A DNA stretch of 64,000 nucleotides from Chloroflexota bacterium. GTDB lineage: Bacteria > Chloroflexota > Ktedonobacteria > Ktedonobacterales > Ktedonobacteraceae. The position numbers and the translations under genes are program-made. Below the pieces are notes generated by a model. That model was not told where the DNA came from. It saw nothing but the letters and a program-made list of their open reading frames with translations, and made no database searches. This document shows, in pieces, positions 52,774 to 62,332 of the stretch. Position 1 is the first letter of the stretch. Each line of letters opens with the position of its first letter. The stretch lies in assembly GCA_902812455.1 (NCBI GenBank), contig CADDZH010000012.1, positions 3,722 to 67,721 on the forward strand. Direction: 5' to 3'.

Positions 52774-54177
52774 TTACATCAACCTCCTTTGTATCTCAGG
52801 TGACCAGAAAGGACCACCTTCACTCTCTGGGACATTATTCCTATGTGGGGGTTGGACAACACCCATAGATGGTGAAGGCGTCGATTCGCGAGCATGGGCT
52901 GCCTTGACGTTCCGCCGTGCACGATAGAGCTGGTATTGTTGGATCTCCTGGTCGATTTCCGTCAGGAAAGCCTTCCATACCACATTCAGGTTATAGCCGG
53001 TATGGGAATTGCCGACTTCATCGCGCAAAAGTTCGGAGAAGATCATGCGCAGGTAAGAGGTGAGGCCAAGCACAGCCTGCCAGTAAAATTCTTCGAGTTG
53101 TTCGCCCTTGAGCAATTTATCGAGGGTCAGAATGCTGCTGCAATCAAGTTTGCCATTGGCAAACTCAGTGGTTTCCAGAATGGGGTATTGCTGCCTGGCC
53201 AGCAGTTGCAATGGCGGGGCAAATTTGCGCTCCAGGTAGCGAGCAATTTCTGCAAATGGCACCTGTCCTCGCTCGCGCAAACTCTTCGCATATTTCGCAT
53301 GATGCTCCAGCAGGCCATTAATACAGGTGGACAGGATAGAGACAAGCCCCAGCAGATGCTGTTGCGGGTTAGAGGACTGGTGCTGGCGTGCCAGGTAGGT
53401 CTGGCAGCGAATGAGCAGATTGGCCAGGTCTTGCTGTAATTCTGTCTCTAGAGCAGTATCGACGATTTCGACGAGGCGCAGCTCAAGCAGGCGATTGATA
53501 ATACGAGCAACACGCGCCTCAGGCAGCATGAGGGCCAGGGAGATGGCCTGGAGCGGATTTTCTCCGTTGGCAAGGCAGAGCACCTGGATATATTCCTGGC
53601 TCAAGCCGAGACTTTGCACATCGTTATTCACTTCGGGTAGCCAGCGCACAACCGTTGTACGGCTCAAGTGTGCCTCTCCCATCTCTTCCCACTCATCCGC
53701 CTGCCGCAGGGCCTCCAAAAGCACGGCATCGACATCCAGCGGCTCCATCTTGTTGTCCATAGGAACAAGCTGGCGATGAAAAGCAAACCGGCCATTAACC
53801 CAGCGAAGAGCATGGCTGATCGATTGGGTCATAGCAAACTCCAGCCGCTGCTTCATCTCAGCCGCACTCATCCAGTTCAGTTCAACCAGTATGGCAAGGG
53901 CAGTCTGCATATTCCCTCCCGACCGCTCGCGCACCATGTGCGCACGAGGGGGATCAAGCCTACCGGTGAGACAGAGCATATCGAGTAAATCCCGCTGGTA
54001 GACGCCTTCCTCACGCACCCCTACGATTTGACCTTTACGCAGGCTAATGGAAAGCATCTCACGCCCTGAATGGACAAGTAAGGTTCCTGTTTTTCCACTG
54101 AGTGCGAGCATCTTTAAAATGGATTGAAGGCCTAATGTTTGCAGGTCCCCATCCATGATACGGTCTTGCTGCTCCAT
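52774..54177 (-). CDS. DUF4388 (PATAN-like) protein, first gene of the chemosensory operon
   Basis: 467 residues. The N-terminal DUF4388 domain (about 8-160) shows DLQTLGLQSILKMLALSGKT, LLVHSGREMLSISLRKGQIV and AMTQSISHALRWVNGRFAFH. A winged-helix-like middle (ICLANGE...RIINRLLELRLVEIV; about 200-255) and a helical C-terminal part follow. DUF4388 proteins accompany receiver domains and type IV-pilus regulators, for example PatA-type proteins. It is coupled to the receiver gene that follows with no gap. AAAGGAA is 11 nt from the ATG. It probably acts as an output or polar-targeting component (inference). Confidence 0.82.
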   Translation of the reverse strand: MEQQDRIMDGDLQTLGLQSILKMLALSGKTGTLLVHSGREMLSISLRKGQIVGVREEGVYQRDLLDMLCLTGRLDPPRAHMVRERSGGNMQTALAILVELNWMSAAEMKQRLEFAMTQSISHALRWVNGRFAFHRQLVPMDNKMEPLDVDAVLLEALRQADEWEEMGEAHLSRTTVVRWLPEVNNDVQSLGLSQEYIQVLCLANGENPLQAISLALMLPEARVARIINRLLELRLVEIVDTALETELQQDLANLLIRCQTYLARQHQSSNPQQHLLGLVSILSTCINGLLEHHAKYAKSLRERGQVPFAEIARYLERKFAPPLQLLARQQYPILETTEFANGKLDCSSILTLDKLLKGEQLEEFYWQAVLGLTSYLRMIFSELLRDEVGNSHTGYNLNVVWKAFLTEIDQEIQQYQLYRARRNVKAAHARESTPSPSMGVVQPPHRNNVPESEGGPFWSPEIQRRLM

Positions 54178-54233
54178 TGCTTCACGAATTCCTTTCCCAC
54201 AGATAGGAGCGCATTGGTTTCAATTTTGAGCCG

Positions 54234-54336
54234 CTAAATGGTGCATTCGTTACATCGTAGGGGCCGATTTATCGCGCCCACCGCCGATTTATCGGCTTTC
54301 GTCAATATCAACGTATTTTTCCCAATGCACCACTAG
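54234..54336. repeat. MITE-like element, GTAGGGGC subfamily A, upstream of the chemosensory operon
   Basis: Ends CTAAATGGTGCATT (54234-54247) and AATGCACCACTAG (54324-54336) are inverted repeats. The body at 54257-54296 is GTAGGGGCCGATTTATCG, then CGCCCACCGCCGATTTATCG, then GC. The rest of the 358-bp gap (54337-54535) is AT-rich with one small ATGCT/AGCAT hairpin and no gene. Confidence 0.75.
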
Positions 54337-54535
54337 AGCTACTCTCCAGGCACATAAAGAGGCCTGAGAGAGCACATCATCAGAATGAACAAACATGCTG
54401 TAAACACCCTCCCACATATCCCCGCCAACACACATGGGCAGCGCATATGCTTATAAACAGCATACCCCAAGCATAGTGTATACCAAAACGAATTAGATAA
54501 ATATAAAGAAAACCGGCAGAGTTATTAAAATTGTA

Positions 54536-55273
54536 TTAAATATGCTGCACCTCAACGTTGCCCCGGAAGACATAGCCTATCCCTGGCTCAGTCACGATAT
54601 AACGCGGTCGCGATGGCTCCTCCTCTACTTTGCGCCGCAACTGCCGCACGTAGACGCGCAAATAATCAGCTTCTTCGCCATATTCAGGACCCCAGACCGC
54701 CTGTAATAATGAACGATGTGTCAGGACCCTGCCTGCATAAAGCATCAACTGCCTGAGCAATTCAAACTCCGTCGGTGTCAGCCGCACCTCCCGGCCTCCG
54801 GCACGCACCTGGCGACCTGCCACATTCATGGAGAGATAGCCATCCTCGCTCTGCAAAATCTGCGCAGGCAGTAGGGCATCCGTAGCAGCCTCCCCAAGAC
54901 TGGCGCGCCTGAGGCAAGCGCGCACACGCGCCTGCAGCTCATCATTGCTAAATGGCTTTGTTAAGTAATCATCCGCACCCAGGTCTAATGCTTCGACCTT
55001 CTGTTTCTCCTCCGTCACGGCTGACAGGACGATGATCGGCGTTTGCGTCATCAGCCGTACCTGTTTACAGACTTCCAGCCCGTTGAGCCTGCCAGGAAGG
55101 CAAAGATCAAGCAAAATGAGATCGGGCTGGTACTGTTGAACCATCTCTACGGCCTGCTCTCCATCCTCTGCCACCAGCACATCGTAGCCGCCCATCGAGA
55201 GATTGCGGCGTAAGATGCGTTGAATAGGAGGCTCATCATCAACAACGAGAATACATTTAGCACTTGGCTTCAT
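54536..55273 (-). CDS. OmpR/KdpE-family response regulator
   Basis: 245 residues. The receiver has DD at 12-13, D56 (LILLDLCLPG) and the lysine in YLTKPFSNDE. The C-terminal winged helix (about 145-240) has VRLTPTEFELLRQLMLYAGR, VLTHRSLLQAVWG and DYLRVYVRQLRRKVE. It is a DNA-binding transcription regulator. It overlaps the histidine kinase gene by 4 bp (ATGA), forming a cognate pair. The target genes are unknown; kdp genes are not present here. Confidence 0.93.
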   Translation of the reverse strand: MKPSAKCILVVDDEPPIQRILRRNLSMGGYDVLVAEDGEQAVEMVQQYQPDLILLDLCLPGRLNGLEVCKQVRLMTQTPIIVLSAVTEEKQKVEALDLGADDYLTKPFSNDELQARVRACLRRASLGEAATDALLPAQILQSEDGYLSMNVAGRQVRAGGREVRLTPTEFELLRQLMLYAGRVLTHRSLLQAVWGPEYGEEADYLRVYVRQLRRKVEEEPSRPRYIVTEPGIGYVFRGNVEVQHI

Positions 55274-57900
55274 GACGACTCCTCCGTCGTTTGCCCAGGA
55301 AAGGGAGTTTCTACCGGCGAAGGGTAGCTGGTAGCGGAATCCATTCCCGGCAAGGAAGATTGCCCACTACTCGCACTCGCATGAACAGGTAACATCAACG
55401 TGAAACAGTTCCCTGAGCCATCAAGCCCCTCTTCAAAGCTGCCTTGATGGGCCTCAATAATACCACGGCAGATGGCAAGGCCCAGACCCAGGCCGTAGAC
55501 ATTCGTCCCGTAAAACGTCTTGAAGATACGGCCCTGTTCCTGCCCACCTGCCGGTTCGCCATTGCCCCCCCAGCTCACTTTGATGCGCAAATAGCCAGGT
55601 GAGGCCTCTGCATCCTTTTCAGGAAACGCTTCTACAGCGATCTCTATGGTTGCACCAGCAGAGCTATGATGAACAGCGTTTTCTAGCAAGATGTAAAAGA
55701 CGCGCTCGATTTGCACATGATCAACATAGATAAGAGGCAAATCAGGCTGGATAGAGGTGCGCACATGGCGGCCTGCTAACACCTGTTCCAGTCGAGTTAA
55801 GGCTCCATCCAGAATTTCAAGGATATCACACCAGGCTTTATCTAATTCGAGCGCACCCAGTTGAATGCGCGACATCTCAACAAGAGCATTGATAAGGGTG
55901 GTCAGGTGATCGGTCTCGGCATTAATTTCTTCAAGCAGTTCGCGCCTCACCTCTTCATCCCAGTCGATGCCAGGCTGCAGCAGACCCGTCACAGCAGCTT
56001 TAATGGTTGTCAATGGCGTGCGCAGATCATGGGAAACAGAAGAGAGAAGCCTGGCTTTGTTTTTCTCATCGCGCACTTGCTCCGTGACATCGTATATCTG
56101 CAAGACATTGGCCATGAGCATGCCCTGCTGGTTGAAGAGAGGATAGCGCGAGAACAGGTAGTGACGATCGGAAGGAGCGTCCTGCGACAGCAGCGGCGAG
56201 GATGAAGCAATCGCTCTATCCTCTTGCTTGCCCACAGGCTCCATAGCAAGCACGCAGCGCAGTTCGCGATGGTAGACAGTGCCATATTTGAAATCCTGCA
56301 GATATGCGCGAACCTCATGAGCATTCCGCACACGGGGAAGAACTTCTGAAAAAACTTCGTCGAGCCTGTTTCCTGCTGCGGCGCTGAGAGACATACCACA
56401 AAAGGCTTCGGCTGCGTGATTCATATAGAGGCAGAGGCCTTGCAGGTCCACAACAAATAACCCGTCCTTGGTATGCTCTGGCGATTGCCTGACCTGCGTC
56501 AACAAGCGGCTCAGCTCGCTTAAGACTTCAGCGCGAGCCAGCGCAGCTTCCGCCGTCTGCGTCAGAAACTCCACTTGTTCATCCTGCAAGGGTGAGGTAT
56601 GACCATCGAGATGCTCCCCACCTGAGAAATCCTGGTCAGCATACAAGACATCGTGCAAGTCGCGTTCGCTGCGCGTCAGCAAGTGTTCACTGATGAAATA
56701 AAGGAGACTGCGAAAACTCACACCAAAGGTCCGCTCAGCTTCCCGGCGCACACGAGCAAGCAATTCCCGCTCGTCACGCTCGTCGAGGTTCTGTTCGTAA
56801 GCCTGCTCGAGCTGCTCGATAGCTTTTTGGAAGCGGCTACGCTGGTGAGCAGACTCTATCAGCATCCCATTATGGATGGCAATAGTGGCCTGGCTGGCGA
56901 ATAACGAGAGAATATCAGCCTTGAGGGGAGTAAACCCGCCTGGCTCTGGTGAACAGAGGATCAGGGCGCCATACACGGTAGCGCCTGCCATGAGCGGATA
57001 ACTGAAAATTGAGCGGATGCCGAGTTCACTGGCAAATATGCTACTCACAGGGAAACGCTCATCGGCGCTGATGTCATTTGAGACGCAAGGCTGGTGATAG
57101 CGCAAAGTATGAGAAATAATTGCGCGATCGCTCAGGGCCTCTTTCCCTTCGACGATCCCCCGTAGCTTCTCAGTGTCTAAGCCGGATTGCGCAGCCAGGC
57201 GCATCTTGCCCTTACGCTGATCGTAAGTGACAATAGCGGACGAAACGTTAAGAGACCTGGCAATGCCCTCCACAATTTGAGTCAGGATAGAGGAAAGATC
57301 TACCTTCGAGGTCAAGGCGCTGGAAACATCTTTGAGCGCCTGCCTTTGCCGATCCTGGATCTCCGCGCTCCCACCAACCTGAGCTCCCTCGATAGCCGTC
57401 GCCAGCACACGCACCACAGCTTCAATAAGCCGCTGCAAGGTCTGATCATCATACGTATACAGGCGCTTACTGCCCAGCTCAAGAGCTCCCAATACCCGTT
57501 CTCCCACAACGAGCGGAGCAATCAAAGAAGAGCGCAGGTGATGACAACCGCTGAGCGCATCACCGCATCTTGCAGGAGGCCCATCTAATCCCTGCTGATA
57601 ATTGGCGATGAGCGTGACGGGGTCGCGCAATAACTGCTCTAATTTCGAATCCCCAAGCGGATGCTGGTGATAGCGCGCAACCCAGTTGCCGGCCTCGCGC
57701 TGGCACACTATTACCCGCACTGCTTCGCGGTCATGGCGCAATAATACGACCCCAAAGACATCAAAAGGTATGGCCGGCTCTAACTCGGCAGCAAGGCGAG
57801 TATAATCAGTTTTCGTTCCACGCACACTGGAAACAATGCGCGCAACACGCTCAACAATGGTAGATTCTTTTAAGGTCGGCGTTTGGGTTTTCGCCTCCAT
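55270..57900 (-). CDS. GAF-GAF-PAS sensor histidine kinase
   Basis: 876 residues, no membrane helices, so a cytosolic sensor. GAF1 (about 10-175), GAF2 (about 185-350; SAIVTYDQRKGKMRLAAQSG), a coiled linker, PAS-like (about 475-610; GLFVVDLQGLCLYMNHAAEA), HisKA with H624 (LLSSVSHDLRTPLT), then HATPase with N-box ERVFYILLENAVHHS and G2 YGLGLGLAICRGIIEAHQG. The G1 box, usually DxGxG, reads SWGGNGEP, lacking the adenine-binding aspartate. ATG at 57900; an adjoining in-frame TTG is 3 bp upstream. Paired with the OmpR-type regulator. The 333-bp gap upstream (57901-58233) shows no gene or clear repeat. Confidence 0.9.
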   Translation of the reverse strand: MEAKTQTPTLKESTIVERVARIVSSVRGTKTDYTRLAAELEPAIPFDVFGVVLLRHDREAVRVIVCQREAGNWVARYHQHPLGDSKLEQLLRDPVTLIANYQQGLDGPPARCGDALSGCHHLRSSLIAPLVVGERVLGALELGSKRLYTYDDQTLQRLIEAVVRVLATAIEGAQVGGSAEIQDRQRQALKDVSSALTSKVDLSSILTQIVEGIARSLNVSSAIVTYDQRKGKMRLAAQSGLDTEKLRGIVEGKEALSDRAIISHTLRYHQPCVSNDISADERFPVSSIFASELGIRSIFSYPLMAGATVYGALILCSPEPGGFTPLKADILSLFASQATIAIHNGMLIESAHQRSRFQKAIEQLEQAYEQNLDERDERELLARVRREAERTFGVSFRSLLYFISEHLLTRSERDLHDVLYADQDFSGGEHLDGHTSPLQDEQVEFLTQTAEAALARAEVLSELSRLLTQVRQSPEHTKDGLFVVDLQGLCLYMNHAAEAFCGMSLSAAAGNRLDEVFSEVLPRVRNAHEVRAYLQDFKYGTVYHRELRCVLAMEPVGKQEDRAIASSSPLLSQDAPSDRHYLFSRYPLFNQQGMLMANVLQIYDVTEQVRDEKNKARLLSSVSHDLRTPLTTIKAAVTGLLQPGIDWDEEVRRELLEEINAETDHLTTLINALVEMSRIQLGALELDKAWCDILEILDGALTRLEQVLAGRHVRTSIQPDLPLIYVDHVQIERVFYILLENAVHHSSAGATIEIAVEAFPEKDAEASPGYLRIKVSWGGNGEPAGGQEQGRIFKTFYGTNVYGLGLGLAICRGIIEAHQGSFEEGLDGSGNCFTLMLPVHASASSGQSSLPGMDSATSYPSPVETPFPGQTTEESS

Positions 57901-58233
57901 CAATTTCCTCTACGCCTCTCGTAGCGGCTGCAGAAATCGCCGAAATAGCACACAACACCCCAGCCACCCGGCAACGAAAAGCAGGCCTTTTCCGCCCTAG
58001 CCGCACTCTGTGCAAAATATGCCTGAACCTATCTGTCCTGTTTGATGAACTGCAACAGTATAGCACAGAACAGGATTATTGGGTATCCATGCAAATACCT
58101 CGTGCATGATACTACACAGCCATATAGCATTGCACAAGATACATATCTACCGGCAACCAGTAGCCCAAAAGTACTTCAGGTTCCTCTTACCAAGAGGAGT
58201 ATACCATATTCCTAACATCAAACTACCCAACCC

Positions 58234-59337
58234 CTATTTCCGCGCATAGCCCGTAAGTTCAACGTAGCCTTCGCCCTGGGCGGGTCGGCCAGCACTCTGC
58301 CCGTAGATAGTCACAGCTCCTTCCCAATAGCTGTTGCCTGTGGATTGGTATACAACCAGTTCTTGATCTTTTAATTCAGGAATCAGAGTTAATGTAGCCT
58401 GCAGCGATGGAGCATTAAGCTGGACACGCCAGCCGGAAGGGTAGTTAGCCCCCGTGACAGGACTCCTCCAGTGCCCAAGTATGGCTATATGAAGTGCACC
58501 GGCAGGCAGTACCTGGTCCATTGCCCTGGTATCGATATAGCTCACATAGGTTGAGATAGTTTTCCCGGAGGCATCGCGGATAAGATAAAGCATCATTTCG
58601 CTGTCGTTGTCCAGTTGAATGCTAAACCAATCCCAGCCGCTCCCGGCAAGAGTAAGGAAGTTGCCCCACTGGTGATCCATCCAGGCAAGTCCGCTTACTT
58701 GTACCGGCTGGTTGTGATCGAACAGGGTGCCACTTAAGGCCATGCGCGTGCGGGAGTAGTAGTAGGAGAATCCGGCCAGCCCATAGGTGATGAGTCCATT
58801 GCCATTATGGAGGATAGGTGGCTTAAGGCTACGCAAGGTAAGATGCAGGACGTAACCCGGCATTTCTGCCGAGAGGTGATCCAGCCCATTCAATCCCTGC
58901 ATCGTCCAGTCCCCGACTGCCAGGTTGAAGCCGCTGGTCGATGTGCCATTGGGAATGACAGCATCTGGTTCGGTGAGGCGGCGCTGGTCAAAATGGAATT
59001 CACCGCGCGTCACATCGCTGATCGCGAAGTGGGCCGCGTAGACAGGAGGCAGATCGCTGCGCAGCGCCTGGAAGAACACAAGCTCAAAGCCGTAGTGATG
59101 CTGCGCACCCGAAGGAGTGACAGCAGTCATATGGCCGGTGTAGTACCACCACTCGGTCAGGTCGCGATGCGGAGCTTCATCCTGTGGGAAGCGGATAGGA
59201 GGCAAAGGCGTTGCCTGCGGCGTGGCAGTGACCACAGGCAATTGAGCGCTGGTTGTGACAATACCGGGAAAAGCGCAGGAAGACAGGGCGACACACATAC
59301 ATAGAAGCAGAAAGAGAGCCAGCATTGCCCTTTTCAT
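58234..59337 (-). CDS. AttH/CrtC-like lipocalin-fold lipoprotein
   Basis: 367 residues. Lipobox LSSC (C about 21) indicates a membrane-anchored extracellular protein. The fold signature is DLTEWWYYTGHM, HYGFELVFFQALRSDLPPVY, FSYYYSRTRMALSGTL and GLAWMDHQWGNFLTLAGSGW with WDWFSIQLDN, as in AttH/carotenoid 1,2-hydratase-type proteins. These bind or modify hydrophobic ligands. Its start overlaps the stop of the MMPL transporter gene by 4 bp, so the two should work together, perhaps receiving an exported lipid (inference). The exact ligand is unknown. Confidence 0.86.
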   Translation of the reverse strand: MKRAMLALFLLLCMCVALSSCAFPGIVTTSAQLPVVTATPQATPLPPIRFPQDEAPHRDLTEWWYYTGHMTAVTPSGAQHHYGFELVFFQALRSDLPPVYAAHFAISDVTRGEFHFDQRRLTEPDAVIPNGTSTSGFNLAVGDWTMQGLNGLDHLSAEMPGYVLHLTLRSLKPPILHNGNGLITYGLAGFSYYYSRTRMALSGTLFDHNQPVQVSGLAWMDHQWGNFLTLAGSGWDWFSIQLDNDSEMMLYLIRDASGKTISTYVSYIDTRAMDQVLPAGALHIAILGHWRSPVTGANYPSGWRVQLNAPSLQATLTLIPELKDQELVVYQSTGNSYWEGAVTIYGQSAGRPAQGEGYVELTGYARK

Positions 59338-61649
59338 CGCTTGCCTCCAATGCCAGCATCACTTGTAACCTGCTCGGCCTCAGCCTGCTCCGCACCTATG
59401 CCCGGACGCAAGAAATCAGCCAGCGTGGGAGGATGGCGCTGCACCCCCACAACCGGCAGCCACCAGTTCAAGTTGCCGAGCAGGCGCATAGCGGAAGGCA
59501 CCAGCAGGCCGCGTACCAGCGTCGCATCGACGATGACTGCCAGGGCCATGCCAAGTCCCAGCGCCTTGACGAGAATCATATCGGCGGTAGCAAAGCATAA
59601 ACTGACAACCACAACAATCATAGCCGCGCTGGTGATAATGCCCCCGCTACGCTGCAAACCCAGCGCAACAGCGCGCGTATTATCCCCTGTCTGCCAGAAG
59701 GCTTCCTGCACCCGCGACAGCAGGAACACCTCATAGTCCATCGACAGCCCAAAGAGCGAGCAAAACAGCAGGATCGGCCCCGATGCTTCGACATAGCCCA
59801 GCGGGGTGAAGCCCAGAAGCTGGTGCAAAAAACCATCCTGGAAGATGACCACCAGTGCGCCATAACAAGCCGTGATTGAAAGCGTGTTCATCACAATGGC
59901 TTTGAGCGGCAGCACGAGCGAGCGGAAGAGCAGCAAGAGCAGCACATAGGTGGTCATAGCCACCATCAATATGGCTATAGGAAATTCAGTGTAGAGCGCA
60001 TTCACGTAATCGAGATCGCCAGCCGAGGCTCCATCGACCAGAACGGTCATACCGCCGCCAGGGTTGGTATTGCGAATGGTCTCCACCAACTGCAAGGAAC
60101 GTGCATCGAGCATGTCATACTTGCTGATGACCTGAATCATGGTTGTGTTGCCTGCCACAGACGATTTCAGCAGGGCCGATAAATAGGGGTCACTTATAAG
60201 TTGCGGGTGCGTATAGAGTAGCTCGTACTGTGCCAGGGTAAAGCGAGGATCGACGCTGACAATGCTGTCTACTCGCGCCACCCGTGGATCGGCCTCGATC
60301 CGCTGTACATAATCATAGAGCTTGCGAATATTCGCAGGAGTAAGCACATTGCCCCTGGTTTGCAAAGCCAGAATAATGGGCGCCGTCTCCCGGTCGTTAA
60401 AGCGCTGTTTGAGCAAGTCGTAAGCAGCGCGGGATGGAACTGAGGGCGGCAGAATGGAGGCATCGGGCGCTGAAAAACGCACTCCGAGGAAAGGCAGCCC
60501 GAGCACAACCAGCAGGATAAAGACGGAGACAAAAATCCTGAGCGGGTAGCGCATGACGAGCTGAGAGAGGCGATACCAGAGGCCATGATGTTCTCCTCTT
60601 TGCCAACCGGCAGGTTGCTTGCTGAGGCGAGGAAGGCGCACGGGCAAGGCATTGATTCTTGTGCCGATAATAGCCAGGGCAGCCGGCAAAAGGGTAATCG
60701 CTGCCAGGACGGCCAGCATCACCACCATCACACCGGCCATGCCCACCGAGCGCAACATATCGATATTGAAGAAGATGAGCCCCGAGAGACCGATAGTAAC
60801 CGTGAGGCCAGAGAAGGTGACGGCTCGCCCGGCGGTCGCCATAGCAATAGCGACAGCCTCTTCAGCGCTATGGCCGCGAAATAGCTCCTCGCGAAAGCGG
60901 CTGACAATAAAGAGGGAGTAATCGACGCCCAGGCCAAGACCAAAGAGTGTGGTGATATTGAGAGCAAAGATAGACAGAAAGGTCAACTGCCCCAGCCCGA
61001 ACATCAGGGCCAGGGATACGATAACGGCGCTGCCACCCACCAGCGCAGGCAGGACAGCCGCAACAACCGAGCGAAAGACGAGCAAGAGGGCAATAATGGC
61101 AAAAGGGATGGCCAGAAATTCGGCGCGGCGCAGATCGCTTTCGCTGACCGATTGGATATCTTCATAGAAGACGGGGCCACCCCCGATGCTGGTTTGCAGG
61201 TCGGGAACCGGCACCAGGCGATGCTCTAGCTCAGGAATGAGCTTTGGAGCGCTATCAGGATCAGGTTTGAGGAGGACGTTAACATAGGCAGCGTGGCGAT
61301 CCAGTGATATCTGCCGTGGATTGTCGGTAAAGCTCACAATGCCGGCAACTTGTGACCAGCTACGTATATTTCTCAGGGCCTGCTCTGTCTCCTGTACAAA
61401 TTGTGGACTATCGGCAGTATAGGTACGGCTGCTGAAGAAGACCTCGACAACGGTCTGATCAAGATGCAATTTTTGGGCGAGCAGCGAAATAGCCTCGACC
61501 GATTGAGCATCTGAGCTGACGAAGCCTCCTGGATGAAGCACATTGCTCGCTTGCGGAGCAAAAGGCAGCCCAACCAGAATAGCGAGCATCCACACGCCCA
61601 CAATCAACCAGCGATAGCGGGCAGCGAACCTGCCGAGACGGTAGAACAT
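59334..61649 (-). CDS. MMPL/RND-family lipid or drug exporter
   Basis: 771 residues with 11-12 membrane helices in two halves, each with a large extracytoplasmic loop. Family blocks: GVDYSLFIVSRFREEL with FRGHSAEEAV in the first half and GLSMDYEVFLLSRVQEAFWQ in the second. GLGVDYSLF and FGLSMDYEVF hold the proton-relay Asp-Tyr pairs. Members export lipids or amphiphiles in Gram-positive-like bacteria. The ATG at 61649 follows AAAGGCAGGATC; a 27-bp upstream start is less likely. Coupled to the lipocalin-like lipoprotein gene. Confidence 0.92.
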   Translation of the reverse strand: MFYRLGRFAARYRWLIVGVWMLAILVGLPFAPQASNVLHPGGFVSSDAQSVEAISLLAQKLHLDQTVVEVFFSSRTYTADSPQFVQETEQALRNIRSWSQVAGIVSFTDNPRQISLDRHAAYVNVLLKPDPDSAPKLIPELEHRLVPVPDLQTSIGGGPVFYEDIQSVSESDLRRAEFLAIPFAIIALLLVFRSVVAAVLPALVGGSAVIVSLALMFGLGQLTFLSIFALNITTLFGLGLGVDYSLFIVSRFREELFRGHSAEEAVAIAMATAGRAVTFSGLTVTIGLSGLIFFNIDMLRSVGMAGVMVVMLAVLAAITLLPAALAIIGTRINALPVRLPRLSKQPAGWQRGEHHGLWYRLSQLVMRYPLRIFVSVFILLVVLGLPFLGVRFSAPDASILPPSVPSRAAYDLLKQRFNDRETAPIILALQTRGNVLTPANIRKLYDYVQRIEADPRVARVDSIVSVDPRFTLAQYELLYTHPQLISDPYLSALLKSSVAGNTTMIQVISKYDMLDARSLQLVETIRNTNPGGGMTVLVDGASAGDLDYVNALYTEFPIAILMVAMTTYVLLLLLFRSLVLPLKAIVMNTLSITACYGALVVIFQDGFLHQLLGFTPLGYVEASGPILLFCSLFGLSMDYEVFLLSRVQEAFWQTGDNTRAVALGLQRSGGIITSAAMIVVVVSLCFATADMILVKALGLGMALAVIVDATLVRGLLVPSAMRLLGNLNWWLPVVGVQRHPPTLADFLRPGIGAEQAEAEQVTSDAGIGGKR

Positions 61650-61695
61650 GATCCTGCCTTTCTTCTTACAGCGCACTCGTCTCCTGTTGTATTAT

Positions 61696-61794
61696 ATGAG
61701 AATTAACAAATTCATGCCGGTATACATGTAGGGGCCGATTTATCGGCTCAAGGGCAATCTCTCACAATATCCTCATTAATTTGTTAGCATTCAT
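61696..61794. repeat. MITE-like element, GTAGGGGC subfamily A, between MMPL and smpB
   Basis: Ends ATGAGAATTAACAAATT (61696-61712) and AATTTGTTAGCATTCAT (61778-61794) are inverted with 13 of 17 positions matching (TAACAAATT exact). The body at 61728-61747 is GTAGGGGCCGATTTATCGGC. It occupies the divergent promoter region of the two genes. Confidence 0.75.
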
Positions 61795-61833
61795 AATAAT
61801 AGCATTCTGAATCAGGAGGAAAAGAGTTGAGGC

Positions 61834-62325
61834 ATGGCAAAGCAGGCATCATCTAAAGGGCAACAAACAAAGGCTCCATCAGACAGGGTGATTACGGTCA
61901 ACCGGCAGGCGTATCACGATTACTTTGTCGAGCGGACACTAGAGGTTGGCATCGCGCTGATGGGGACTGAAATCAAGTCTATTCGCGAGGGCAAAGTCAA
62001 TTTGCGCGGTTCGTACGCTATCATTCGCAACGGTGAGGTATGGCTGGAAAACGCGCATATCTCGCCTTATGAGCATGGCAACCGCTACAACCATGATCCG
62101 ATGCGACCCCGCAAATTGCTCTTACATAAACGCGAGATTCGCCAACTACTCAACAGAGTCGAAGCCAAAGGCCTGACGCTTATCCCGCTCAAGCTCTACC
62201 TCAAGGGTGGAAGAGCGAAGATTGAGCTGGGCGTGTGCCGGGGCAAAAAGCTCTACGATAAACGAGAGGCGATTGCAGAGCGCGAGGTCAGGCGTGAGAT
62301 CGAACGCGCCGTGCGCAAAAGGTAA
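61834..62325 (+). CDS. smpB: SsrA (tmRNA)-binding protein
   Basis: 163 residues. SmpB partners tmRNA in rescuing stalled ribosomes. Family blocks: [55 protein letters not shown] and [15 protein letters not shown]. The basic C-terminal tail [19 protein letters not shown] ends in RKR. An AGGAGG is present but 14 nt from the ATG; a closer GAGG lies in TTGAGGC. The ssrA gene is not seen in this window. Convergent with the MFS gene, 7-bp gap. Confidence 0.96.
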   Translation: MAKQASSKGQQTKAPSDRVITVNRQAYHDYFVERTLEVGIALMGTEIKSIREGKVNLRGSYAIIRNGEVWLENAHISPYEHGNRYNHDPMRPRKLLLHKREIRQLLNRVEAKGLTLIPLKLYLKGGRAKIELGVCRGKKLYDKREAIAEREVRREIERAVRKR

Positions 62326-62332
62326 TCTTTCA

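Noticed and set aside
48592..54336. Flagellar chemotaxis operon
   Set aside because: No flagellar, cheR or cheB genes; DUF4388, single receivers and a ChpA-type hybrid kinase point to pilus or gliding-type control.
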